A DNA stretch of 36,492 bases from Gammaproteobacteria bacterium. GTDB taxonomy: Bacteria > Pseudomonadota > Gammaproteobacteria > Steroidobacterales > Steroidobacteraceae. This document shows positions 28,417 through 36,492 of the stretch, piece after piece; the first letter of the stretch is position 1; each line of letters opens with the position of its first letter. The stretch covers positions 1-36,492 of the forward strand of contig JAIBJL010000001.1 in NCBI GenBank assembly GCA_020029545.1, read 5' to 3'. The translations under genes were made by a program, and so were the position numbers. Below the pieces are notes generated by a model. It saw nothing but the letters and a program-made list of their open reading frames with translations. It made no database searches and had not been told where the DNA came from.

Positions 28417-28833
28417 TCAGAGCGCGTCGAGCGCCTTCTGAAAGCGATTGGCGTGCGAGCGCTCGGCCTTGGCCAGCGTTTCGAACCAGTCAGCGATTTC
28501 TCCAAAGCCCTCGTCGCGGGCCTGGCGTGCCATGCCAGGATACATGTCCGTGTATTCATGGGTTTCGCCGGCAATCGCCGCCTTGAGGTTCAGCGAAGTC
28601 TCGCCAATCGGCAAACCGGTTGCCGGGTCGCCCACCGCTTCGAGATATTCGAGATGACCGTGCGCGTGGCCGGTTTCGCCTTCGGCAGTCGAACGAAACA
28701 CGCTCGCGACATCGTTGAAGCCCTCGACATCGGCTTTCGCCGCAAAGTACAGGTAACGCCGGTTGGCCTGTGACTCGCCGGCGAACGCGTCCTTCAGATT
28801 TTTCTCGGTGCTGCTGCCTTTCAGATTTTTCAT
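28417..28833 (-). CDS. Rubrerythrin family protein without a C-terminal rubredoxin domain
   Basis: STEKNLKDAFAGESQANRRYLYFAAKADVEGF; STAEGETGHAHGHLEYL; AGETHEYTDMYPGMARQARDEGFGEIADWFETLAKAERSHANRF (Glu/His di-iron ligands). Confidence 0.95.
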   Translation of the reverse strand: MKNLKGSSTEKNLKDAFAGESQANRRYLYFAAKADVEGFNDVASVFRSTAEGETGHAHGHLEYLEAVGDPATGLPIGETSLNLKAAIAGETHEYTDMYPGMARQARDEGFGEIADWFETLAKAERSHANRFQKALDAL

Positions 28834-28982
28834 CGCAATGCCCCTTCAATGAAGACGTGGAAGAAAACCCACAGACACACCAATGTGCGAGTGCAAAACT
28901 TGTCGCAATTCGCTGCCTCGCGATCGTGTGAAAAAACACAGGTAGCGGAATTTTCACAAAGGCCCTGCTTCGCAAAGGCCTT

Positions 28983-28999
28983 GTTAGACATGGTCTAAC
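28983..28999. promoter_or_regulatory. Candidate operator: perfect 7-bp inverted repeat upstream of rubrerythrin
   Basis: GTTAGAC-ATG-GTCTAAC, about 150 bp upstream of the rubrerythrin start. Confidence 0.4.
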
Positions 29000-29162
29000 C
29001 TGAGCAGGAATCTAGTCCTTCGCTGCCGGCCAAGTCAACGTCACCGGAGTGGCGTGCGGCGCGTCGTGAAGCGGCAGCGGCGATTGACCGCTCCGGACGC
29101 GACGTGCAAGCTTGCCGCCGCCTGATCCCACCCCCTTCTAAACTACCGATATCGACGGACTC

Positions 29163-29471
29163 GTGAGCAAGAACCCCAAAAACGCCGCACCGGATACAGC
29201 AACGGCAGTTACGGCAAGCACGGATGCCGGCCCTGCAGACTTTGAGCGCTCGCTGACCGAACTGGAGTCCATCGTCGAGCAACTCGAGCAAGGGGATCTG
29301 TCGCTGGATGAATCGCTGCGCCAATTCGAGCGCGGCGTGCAACTCACCCGCGTGTGTCAGGGTGCGTTGAAGCAGGCGGAACAGAAAGTGGAGGTCCTGC
29401 TGCGCAAGACCGGCCAAGCGTCGGGCGATGGCGATGAATTTGCCACCGCGCCGTTCGACGCCGACCAGTGA
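29163..29471 (+). CDS. xseB: Exodeoxyribonuclease VII small subunit
   Basis: [58 protein letters not shown] start. Confidence 0.95.
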   Translation: MSKNPKNAAPDTATAVTASTDAGPADFERSLTELESIVEQLEQGDLSLDESLRQFERGVQLTRVCQGALKQAEQKVEVLLRKTGQASGDGDEFATAPFDADQ

Positions 29472-29481
29472 CCGCACAACT

Positions 29482-30390
29482 GTGAGCATTCCCCGCGATC
29501 CGGATTTCAGCCGGCAATTGGACACCTGGCGCGCCCGCGTCGAGACTGAAATGGCGCGCCGGCTGCCACCGGCGACCGTCCAACCGACACGCCTGCACGA
29601 AGCACAACGTTACAGCGTGCTCGGTGCCGGCAAGCGGGTGCGACCGGCCCTCGTTTATGCCACCGCCTGCACGCTCGGTCTGAACGAGGCTGTCGTCGAC
29701 GATGCCGCCTGCGCCGTCGAATTCATTCATGCCTATTCGCTGGTGCATGACGATCTGCCGGCCATGGACGACGATGACCTGCGCAGGGGGCGTCCCACCT
29801 GCCACAAAGCCTTCGACGAAGCGACCGCCATTCTGGTCGGCGATTCGTTGCAGGTGCTCGCCTTTCAGGTGCTGGCGAGCGAATCCGGCATTCCGCGCGA
29901 TGCCAGCATCCGGCTACGCCTGGTGGAGTTGCTGGCGATCGGCAGCGGCACGGGCGGCATGGCCGGCGGTCAGGCCCTGGATCTGGAAGCGAACGGTAAG
30001 CAGTTGTCGCTGGCCGAGGTCGAGGAGATGCACGCCCGTAAAACGGGCGCGCTGATTCACGCCAGTGTGATGATGGCGGCGGCCTGCGTACCGGATCTGA
30101 ACGATGCCGTACGTCGCGCACTCGACTCCTATGCGCGCGACCTGGGGCTCGCCTTTCAGATTCAGGACGACCTGCTCGATATCGAAGGCGATGCGGCGCT
30201 CCTGGGTAAGGCAACCGGCGCCGATCAGGTGCATGCAAAACCCACTTATCCGGCCGTGGCGGGCGTCGAGGCCGCGCGCGCCCGCATGATGTCGCTGCAT
30301 CGCCGGGCGCTGGAGGCGTTGGAAACGATCGGACCCGCGGCCGCGCCTCTGGCTGCGCTGTGCGACTGGCTGGTACTGCGGAAGAATTAG
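29482..30390 (+). CDS. ispA: Polyprenyl synthetase (farnesyl diphosphate synthase)
   Basis: GKRVRPALVYATA; first Asp motif DDLPAMDDDDLRRGRPT; second motif DDLLDIEGD; between xseB and dxs; GTG start at 29482 preferred. Confidence 0.95.
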   Translation: MSIPRDPDFSRQLDTWRARVETEMARRLPPATVQPTRLHEAQRYSVLGAGKRVRPALVYATACTLGLNEAVVDDAACAVEFIHAYSLVHDDLPAMDDDDLRRGRPTCHKAFDEATAILVGDSLQVLAFQVLASESGIPRDASIRLRLVELLAIGSGTGGMAGGQALDLEANGKQLSLAEVEEMHARKTGALIHASVMMAAACVPDLNDAVRRALDSYARDLGLAFQIQDDLLDIEGDAALLGKATGADQVHAKPTYPAVAGVEAARARMMSLHRRALEALETIGPAAAPLAALCDWLVLRKN

Positions 30391-30404
30391 TTTAGGAAAT
30401 AGGC

Positions 30405-30490
30405 CACGGGCGACGGGATTACGGGCGACGGCCGGAATGATCGGTGCGCCTTTTCGGCTGTTGCCTGTCGCCCGTTGTCCGTTGCCCGTT
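30405..30490. repeat. Inverted heptamer arrays between ispA and dxs
   Basis: Left CACGGGC-GACGGGA-(T)-TACGGGC-GACGGCC (30405-30433); right GCCTGTC-GCCCGTT-GTCCGTT-GCCCGTT (30463-30490). Confidence 0.9.
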
Positions 30491-30515
30491 TGAGATTGCG
30501 GTACACTTGCGCGGC

Positions 30516-32399
30516 ATGACGCAGCCCTCCATTCCGTTGCTTCCGGGCATCCACTCGCCGGCCGATTTGCGTGCGCTTGCCGCCGCCGATCTGCCGGTGG
30601 TGGCGGACGAATTACGACAGTATCTGATCGATACGGTCAGCCAGATGGGTGGCCATTTTGCCGCCGGGCTCGGCACGGTCGAACTCACCGTCGCGTTGCA
30701 CTATGTCTACGACACCCCACACGATCGGCTGGTCTGGGATGTGGGACATCAGGCGTATCCGCACAAGGTACTGACCGGGCGCAGCCAGCGGCTGCGCACC
30801 ATCAAGTTCAAGGACGGCCTGGCCCCCTTCCCGACGCGAACTGAAAGCACCTACGACACCTTCGGTGTTGGGCATTCCAGCACCTCGATCAGCGCGGCAC
30901 TGGGCATGGCGATTGCCGCAGCACGCGCGGGCATCGATCGGCGCTGCGTCGCTGTGATCGGCGACGGTGCATTGAGTGCCGGAATGGCGTTCGAAGCGCT
31001 GAATCACGCCGGCAGCATGGATGTGAACATGCTGGTGATCCTCAACGACAACGACATGTCGATCTCGGAGAACGTCGGCGCTTTCTCCAACTACTTTGCG
31101 CGTGTGCTGTCCGGCAAGTTGTACGCAAGCCTGCGCGAAGGCGGCAAGAAAGTGCTGCGCCGCGTACCGACAGTGTGGGAACTGGCGCGGCGCTCCGAAG
31201 AGCACGTCAAGGGCATGGTGTTACCCGGGACGATTTTCGAAGAGTTGGGTTTCAACTATATCGGACCGATCGACGGTCACGATGTCGCCGCGCTGGTGGC
31301 GACGCTGAAGAATCTGCGTGACCTGAAGGGACCGCAATTCCTGCATGTCATCACGCGCAAAGGCAAAGGCTATGCACCGGCCGAAGCCGATCCGATCAAA
31401 TGGCATGGTCCCGGTCCGTTCGATGCCAAGAGCGGCGTGATCTTCAAGGACAAGGCCAGTGGCCCGAGCTATTCCCAGATCTTCGGGCAATGGCTGTGCG
31501 ACATGGCTGCCCAGGAGCCGCGACTGATGGCGATCACGCCAGCGATGCGCGAAGGCTCGGGCATGGTCGAGTTCTCGAAGCAGTTTCCCGATCGCTACTT
31601 CGACGTCGCCATCGCCGAGCAGCATGCCGTGACCTTCGGCGCAGGCCTTGCCTGTGAAGGCATGCTGCCAGTCGTTGCGATCTATTCCACGTTTCTGCAG
31701 CGTGCATACGATCAACTGATTCACGACGTCGCCTTGCAGAATCTGCCGGTGACTTTCGCGATCGATCGCGCCGGCCTGGTGGGCGGCGATGGCGCCACTC
31801 ATCAGGGCAGTTACGATTTGTCCTACCTGCGCTGCATTCCGAATCTGGTTCTCATGGCCCCGGCTGACGAAAACGAATGCCGCCAGATGCTGTTCACCGC
31901 GACCCAGTGCCGCAAGCCGGCAGCCGTGCGTTACCCGCGCGGGCAGGGTCCAGGGGTCGCCATCCAATCGACCATGACGGCTCTGCCCATCGGCAAGGCG
32001 CAATTGCGCCGCGAAGGGCGCAGCGGGCTGGTCATCATCGGAGTCGGGTCGATGGTGGCAATGTGCGAACGCATCGCCGAACGACTGGATGCGACGTTGG
32101 TCAATCTGCGCTTCGTCAAGCCGCTCGATGAAGCTTTGCTGCTGCAACTGGCGAACTCGCACCGGGCGTTCGTCACGGTCGAAGAGAATGTCATCGCCGG
32201 CGGCGCCGGCAGCGCGATTGCCGAATGCCTTGCTGCCCATGGGCACGCGCTGCCGATGCTGCAACTGGGCATTCCCGACCAGTTCATCGAGCATGGCTCG
32301 CGCGACGACTGTCTGGCGATGGCGCGTCTCGATGCGAGTTCCGTGGACAATGCGATTTCGCGCTGGTGGAACGTACCGGCGCGCGCTGCCGCTTCCTGA
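30516..32399 (+). CDS. dxs: 1-deoxy-D-xylulose-5-phosphate synthase
   Basis: [65 protein letters not shown]. Confidence 0.98.
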   Translation: MTQPSIPLLPGIHSPADLRALAAADLPVVADELRQYLIDTVSQMGGHFAAGLGTVELTVALHYVYDTPHDRLVWDVGHQAYPHKVLTGRSQRLRTIKFKDGLAPFPTRTESTYDTFGVGHSSTSISAALGMAIAAARAGIDRRCVAVIGDGALSAGMAFEALNHAGSMDVNMLVILNDNDMSISENVGAFSNYFARVLSGKLYASLREGGKKVLRRVPTVWELARRSEEHVKGMVLPGTIFEELGFNYIGPIDGHDVAALVATLKNLRDLKGPQFLHVITRKGKGYAPAEADPIKWHGPGPFDAKSGVIFKDKASGPSYSQIFGQWLCDMAAQEPRLMAITPAMREGSGMVEFSKQFPDRYFDVAIAEQHAVTFGAGLACEGMLPVVAIYSTFLQRAYDQLIHDVALQNLPVTFAIDRAGLVGGDGATHQGSYDLSYLRCIPNLVLMAPADENECRQMLFTATQCRKPAAVRYPRGQGPGVAIQSTMTALPIGKAQLRREGRSGLVIIGVGSMVAMCERIAERLDATLVNLRFVKPLDEALLLQLANSHRAFVTVEENVIAGGAGSAIAECLAAHGHALPMLQLGIPDQFIEHGSRDDCLAMARLDASSVDNAISRWWNVPARAAAS

Positions 32400-32416
32400 A
32401 GCGCTTCGCGCAGGCG

Positions 32417-33724
32417 TCAGTTCGGACTCTGCAGCCGGCTGATGAGGCTGTGCAGGAACACTTTGTTGAAGCGCAGTTGGCACGCCGCCGACGACTGCTC
32501 CAGCAGCGTCGAACTCACCTTCATCAGCGTCACATTGGTGAGCGCCTTGATCGTCGCGAGCCGTTTGGCGCCGCGCACGTAACTGGTCTCACCGAAGCAA
32601 TCGCCGGCGTCGAGCTGGCCCATGGCATGCGCATTGCGCACGACCGCCACACTGCCCGAGACGATGACGTAGAAACGATCGTCCATCTCGCCTTCCTTGA
32701 CGATCTCCTCATTGGCCTCATAGTCCTGCCAAGTGCTGGCGCGCAGCACCTCCAGGATCTCGGCCTGTGAAAAATCATGGAAGAATTTCAGCGTGCGCAG
32801 AATCGAAAACTGCTCCTGACGATCGAATTTCGACGTCCCCTCCCGCAGCGCCTGGTGGACACGCGTCAGATCGGCGGCCAGTTCGAGACCGTTGCGATAG
32901 CGCTTGGCCGGATCTTTTTGCAGCGACTTGGCGACGCTGTCTTCCAGCAACTCGGGAATCTGCGGCCGCAGTGAGTGAATCGGCTGCGGGGTCGCGTAAA
33001 CAATCTGATGCAACAGCTTCGACAGGTTGCCGCCGCGGAATGGACGATAACCGGTGAGCAGTTCGTACATCACCGCACCGAGCGAATACAGATCGGAGCG
33101 ATTCGTGATCTCCGCCGACTGCACCTGCTCCGGCGACATGTACGACGGACTGCCGGCGATGCCTTCGATGCGAGAGATCTCGGAGTCGGCGACCAGCGCA
33201 ATGCCGAAATCGATGATGCGCACGTCGTTCGCCTGCGTCAGCATGAGGTTCGATGGCTTGATATCGCGATGGATCACGCCGCGACTGTGCGCATAGTGCA
33301 GCGCCTTCGCGCACTTGTAGACGATTTCGACCACGTCATCGAGCGGCAGCAGATTGTCGGGCTTGCAGTAAGCTGCGAGCGTGCGCGCGCCATGCACATG
33401 CTCGGTGACGATGTAGTAGTGACCGTTTTCTTCGCCGGCATCGAATATGGGCAGGATGTTCGGATGCTGCAGCATGCCGACCATGTGCGCTTCGGATAGG
33501 AACATCTTGCGAGTGACGCGCGCGCGTTCTTCGTCGTGCGACTCGAGGTTATAGACCTTGATAGCGACGTCGCGCCGATAGTACGGATCGTGCGACAGAT
33601 AGACGACACCGGTGCTGCCGCGACCGACTTCTTTCACGATGACGTACTTTCCGACTTTGTCGGGAATACGCTTCTCGCGTGTCGCACTGCGCTGTGCCAT
33701 CAGGCCACTCGGGGAATTCGCCAT
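32417..33724 (-). CDS. Ser/Thr protein kinase with C-terminal cyclic nucleotide-binding-like domain
   Basis: Kinase motifs GRGSTGVVYLS, VAIKVY, HRDIKPSNLML, DFGIAL, YMSPEQ; C-terminal NEEIVKEGEMDDRFYVIVSGSVAVVRN...LDAGDCFGETSYVRGAKRLATIKALT (cNMP-type cassette). Confidence 0.93.
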   Translation of the reverse strand: MANSPSGLMAQRSATREKRIPDKVGKYVIVKEVGRGSTGVVYLSHDPYYRRDVAIKVYNLESHDEERARVTRKMFLSEAHMVGMLQHPNILPIFDAGEENGHYYIVTEHVHGARTLAAYCKPDNLLPLDDVVEIVYKCAKALHYAHSRGVIHRDIKPSNLMLTQANDVRIIDFGIALVADSEISRIEGIAGSPSYMSPEQVQSAEITNRSDLYSLGAVMYELLTGYRPFRGGNLSKLLHQIVYATPQPIHSLRPQIPELLEDSVAKSLQKDPAKRYRNGLELAADLTRVHQALREGTSKFDRQEQFSILRTLKFFHDFSQAEILEVLRASTWQDYEANEEIVKEGEMDDRFYVIVSGSVAVVRNAHAMGQLDAGDCFGETSYVRGAKRLATIKALTNVTLMKVSSTLLEQSSAACQLRFNKVFLHSLISRLQSPN

Positions 33725-33741
33725 TGCGGATCGGTGAACGT

Positions 33742-34230
33742 TCAGAGAATCAGCTGGATTCCATACAGAATCAGTGCAGCCAAAACGCCTGCAATGACGT
33801 CATCCAGCATAATTCCCAGTCCCCCGGTGAGACTGTGATCGGCCTCCCGGATCGGCGAGGGTTTGACGATGTCGAAAAAGCGGAATAACACAAATCCCGC
33901 CAGCAGCCAGTACCAGCGTGGCGGAGCTGCCAACATCGTCACGGTATATCCGCAGATCTCATCCCAAACGATGCCGCCGTGATCGTGAACCTGCAACCGC
34001 CGCGCGCTCTCGCCGCAGAGATAGATGCCCGCTGCAATGGCCAGGCAGGCAAACACGCAATGAACGATCAGGCCGAACTGCATGACGACCAAAACGATGG
34101 GCACGGCGATCAGCGTGCCCATCGTACCTGGCGCTACCGGACTCAAGCCCGAACCGAAACCGAACGCAAGAAAATGCACCGGATCGCGCAGGATTATATG
34201 TGGCTCCGCACTCCATTTGATGCGCGCCAT
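33742..34230 (-). CDS. pgpA: Phosphatidylglycerophosphatase A
   Basis: FLAFGFGSGLSPVAPGTMGTLIAVP; VWDEICGYTVTML; FRFFDIVKPSPI. Confidence 0.96.
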   Translation of the reverse strand: MARIKWSAEPHIILRDPVHFLAFGFGSGLSPVAPGTMGTLIAVPIVLVVMQFGLIVHCVFACLAIAAGIYLCGESARRLQVHDHGGIVWDEICGYTVTMLAAPPRWYWLLAGFVLFRFFDIVKPSPIREADHSLTGGLGIMLDDVIAGVLAALILYGIQLIL

Positions 34231-34258
34231 AGATGAGTACTTGTCCTTAACTATTGAA

Positions 34259-35203
34259 TTACATGTCGAAGTGATCGTAACCGCGACGCCGCGGCACGAA
34301 CGGGTTGCCGTCGCGCCAGCATTGCACCTCGCGCTCCGTCATCACGCCGATCTGCGTGCACGCAACGTCGGACGGCAATTCGACCACGCGCTGCGGCGGA
34401 ATCGTGAACAGCAGCTCATAGTCATCACCACCCGCCAGCGCGTAATCGATGCACGCATCGCGCGCGAAAGTATCGAGCAATGCCGAGGACAGCGGCAACG
34501 CATCGACGTCGATGCGCGCACCGCAACCGCTCGCACCGGCGAGCTTGTCGAGATCGGTGAGCAAGCCATCCGAAACATCCATCGCTGCCGTAGCCATATT
34601 GCGCAAGCAGCGTCCGAGCGACACGCGCGGTTCGGGCCGCAGGAAGCGTTGCCGCAGATGCCGCGTGGCGGAAGTGACAGGCAGACTGCCTTGAATCACG
34701 GCAAGACCCGCCGCGGCCTCTCCAGGGACTCCCGACACAAACAGCAGATCGCCGGGACGCGCACCGGCGCGCGTCAGCCAGCGATCGGCTTCTACGGTGC
34801 CGGCGATCTGTACCGTCACGGCCAGCGGCCCCTTGACGGTATCGCCGCCGACCAGCGCCACCTGGTATCGATCAGCCAGCTCGAACAAGCCGCGGGAAAA
34901 TCCATCGAACCATGCCGGGTCCGAGACCGGCGCGCAGAGCGAGAGTGTCATCCACTCAGGCTGCGCACCCATCGCGGCGAGATCGCTGAGATTAACGGCA
35001 AGCGCGCGATAACCGATATCCGCAGCGGCGGTTCCTTTAGGGAAATGCACGCCATCGACGAGGGTATCCATCGCGATCACTAGTCGTCGATTGGCCGGCA
35101 GCGACAGCACCGCGGCATCGTCACCGATGCCGAGCAGCACATCCTCTCGCGCCACGTGCCGGTCGAAATATCTCGCGATGATGTCGAATTCGCCGTCGCT
35201 CAT
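34259..35203 (-). CDS. thiL: Thiamine-monophosphate kinase
   Basis: GEFDIIARYF; GIGDDAAVLSLPANRRLVIAMDTLVDGVHFP; LAVNLSDLAAMGAQP; MDVSDGLLTDL. Confidence 0.97.
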   Translation of the reverse strand: MSDGEFDIIARYFDRHVAREDVLLGIGDDAAVLSLPANRRLVIAMDTLVDGVHFPKGTAAADIGYRALAVNLSDLAAMGAQPEWMTLSLCAPVSDPAWFDGFSRGLFELADRYQVALVGGDTVKGPLAVTVQIAGTVEADRWLTRAGARPGDLLFVSGVPGEAAAGLAVIQGSLPVTSATRHLRQRFLRPEPRVSLGRCLRNMATAAMDVSDGLLTDLDKLAGASGCGARIDVDALPLSSALLDTFARDACIDYALAGGDDYELLFTIPPQRVVELPSDVACTQIGVMTEREVQCWRDGNPFVPRRRGYDHFDM

Positions 35204-35233
35204 GAGTGCAACGCCGTCACCGCCGTCACCGTG

Positions 35234-35686
35234 TCATCCCTGCTCGGCGCTGCGAAATTGCTTTGCCGCGCGGTCGAGCACCGCGTTGACGTACTTGTGC
35301 GCATCGGTGCCGCCGAAACGCTTGCACAAATCCACTCCTTCATTGATGACCACGCGATAGGGCACGTCGAGACGCTGCTGCAATTCGAACGTACCCAGCA
35401 TGAGGATGGCCCGCTCGACCGGATCGAGCTGCTCCAACGGGCGATCGATCAAACCGCCGATCGCTGCGTCCAGTTGCGCGCTCCCGGCGATGCAACCGCG
35501 TACCATTTCACCGAAGTACTCGCGATCCACGCCGCGCGCTTCATCACCTTCCAGGTACTCGCGCACGATCAGCGGCGCATCCTGAGCGTTCAGCTGCCAC
35601 TGATACAGCGCCTGCATCGCCAGCTTGCGCGCGATCGATCGACCGCGCGTACCACGCGTCGACTTCTTCTCCACCGGTGTGTTCAT
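35234..35686 (-). CDS. nusB: Transcription antitermination factor NusB
   Basis: RSIARKLAMQALYQWQL; ERAILMLGTFELQQRLDVPYRVVINEGVDLCKRFGGTDAHKYVNAVLDRAA. Confidence 0.97.
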   Translation of the reverse strand: MNTPVEKKSTRGTRGRSIARKLAMQALYQWQLNAQDAPLIVREYLEGDEARGVDREYFGEMVRGCIAGSAQLDAAIGGLIDRPLEQLDPVERAILMLGTFELQQRLDVPYRVVINEGVDLCKRFGGTDAHKYVNAVLDRAAKQFRSAEQG

Positions 35687-35745
35687 GAAGGACCTGTGAG
35701 GCTCCTAACCACAGCGCGACGTCTTTTCACCGCATGGCGGAGCAA

Positions 35746-36219
35746 CTACTGCCCGATCCTGCGCAGCAGATTGGCGAGTTCGATCGCCGTCACTGCGGCA
35801 TCCGCACCCTTGTTGCCGGCCTTGGTGCCGGCGCGCTCGACGGCCTGCTCGATCGTATCGGTGGTCAGCACGCCAAACGCGACCGGAATGCCGGTGTCAT
35901 GCGCCACTCGCGCCAGGCCGCCGGCGCACTCGCCCGCCACGAAATCGAAGTGCGCAGTCGCCCCTTTGATGACCGCGCCGAGCGCAATGATGGCGTCATA
36001 ACGCTTGGTCAGCGCCAGCTTGCGCGCGACCAGCGGCAGCTCGAAAGCCCCGGGCGCACGCACGATTTCGATCTGCTTGTCGGTCGCTCCGTGCCGGCGC
36101 AACGAATCGACCGCACCGCGCACCAACTGGTCCACGATGAAATCGTTGAAACGTGCGGCCAGGACCGCAAAGCGCAGTTCGCGGGCCTGCAGGTCGCCTT
36201 CGATTGTCTTGATGTCCAT
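35746..36219 (-). CDS. ribH: 6,7-dimethyl-8-ribityllumazine synthase
   Basis: [88 protein letters not shown]. Confidence 0.97.
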   Translation of the reverse strand: MDIKTIEGDLQARELRFAVLAARFNDFIVDQLVRGAVDSLRRHGATDKQIEIVRAPGAFELPLVARKLALTKRYDAIIALGAVIKGATAHFDFVAGECAGGLARVAHDTGIPVAFGVLTTDTIEQAVERAGTKAGNKGADAAVTAIELANLLRRIGQ

Positions 36220-36244
36220 GGATGAGAACCGGGTAGGAAGGGAA

Positions 36245-36258
36245 GTGAGTGGTGATTA
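36245..36258. repeat. Short GTGAGTG-type heptamer array upstream of ribH
   Basis: GTGAGTG-GTGATTA, followed by GCGAATG. Confidence 0.55.
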
Positions 36259-36414
36259 GCGAATGGTCAGAAGGCTACTTTCATCGCTCTAGCTGATGAG
36301 CCAGAGATGATTTAAGGGTCAGCAGTATAACGGGTCCGCCAGCTCGATCGGTGACACCAGTCATGCCGTGACCTAGCACGGCCACGCACCCGGGTCGTTT
36401 ACGCCCTCTACTCT

Positions 36415-36442
36415 GGCCGTAGCCCGTCGCCCGTGGCCCGTC
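36415..36442 (-). repeat. Heptamer array GCCCGTN x4 overlapping the stop of the upstream (ribBA-like) gene
   Basis: GGCCGTA-GCCCGTC-GCCCGTG-GCCCGTC. Confidence 0.88.
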
Positions 36443-36492
36443 AGCTGTCGACGTACTCCACCACTTCCAGATCGAAGCCCGACAGGCCATGC
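36441..36492 (-). CDS. C-terminal fragment, probably RibBA/RibB-type riboflavin biosynthesis protein
   Basis: Reverse-strand reading HGLSGFDLEVVEYVDS*, resembling the end of RibA-like domains (xxGxxxEVVExV), immediately upstream of ribH. Only 16 residues visible. Confidence 0.4.
   Translation of the reverse strand, partial: HGLSGFDLEVVEYVDS

Noticed and set aside
31221-32483. 420-aa minus-strand ORF opposite dxs
   Set aside because: Antisense to a clear dxs.
36260-36440. Possible FMN riboswitch near riboflavin genes
   Set aside because: I could not identify the conserved RFN core motifs; the region lies between ribBA-like and ribH genes rather than ahead of the operon.

Overview
This looks like a GC-rich gammaproteobacterial chromosome segment (Xanthomonadales/Nevskiales/Steroidobacter-like by gene content and order; lineage is inference). 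It is mostly housekeeping genes: a truA-accD-folC-SPOR(dedD-like)-cvpA-purF cluster without the trp genes often found between truA and accD; fimV; asd; an MFS transporter; aroC-prmB; SCO1; psd; an EF-P lysylation cluster (epmA-efp-epmB); a FimX-like protein with degenerate GGDEF and EAL domains; parC and parE; a DUF3501 / GlpC-like Fe-S / rubrerythrin cluster; xseB-ispA-dxs; a Ser/Thr kinase fused to a cNMP-binding domain; and pgpA-thiL-nusB-ribH-(ribBA). I saw no tRNA, rRNA, IS element, prophage or CRISPR array. The most unusual signal is in the spacers. Several intergenic regions contain short arrays of degenerate 7-bp units, usually as two inverted arms, in three sequence families: GTGAGTG/CACTCAC, GACGGGC/GCCCGTN and GTGGGCT/AGCCCAC. 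Other repeats include a palindromic 120-170 bp element in two inverted copies, a 52-bp tandem double-hairpin repeat, a 55-bp direct repeat containing a heptad array, and an in-frame 15-bp x6 repeat (DYE[Q/R]G) inside folC.
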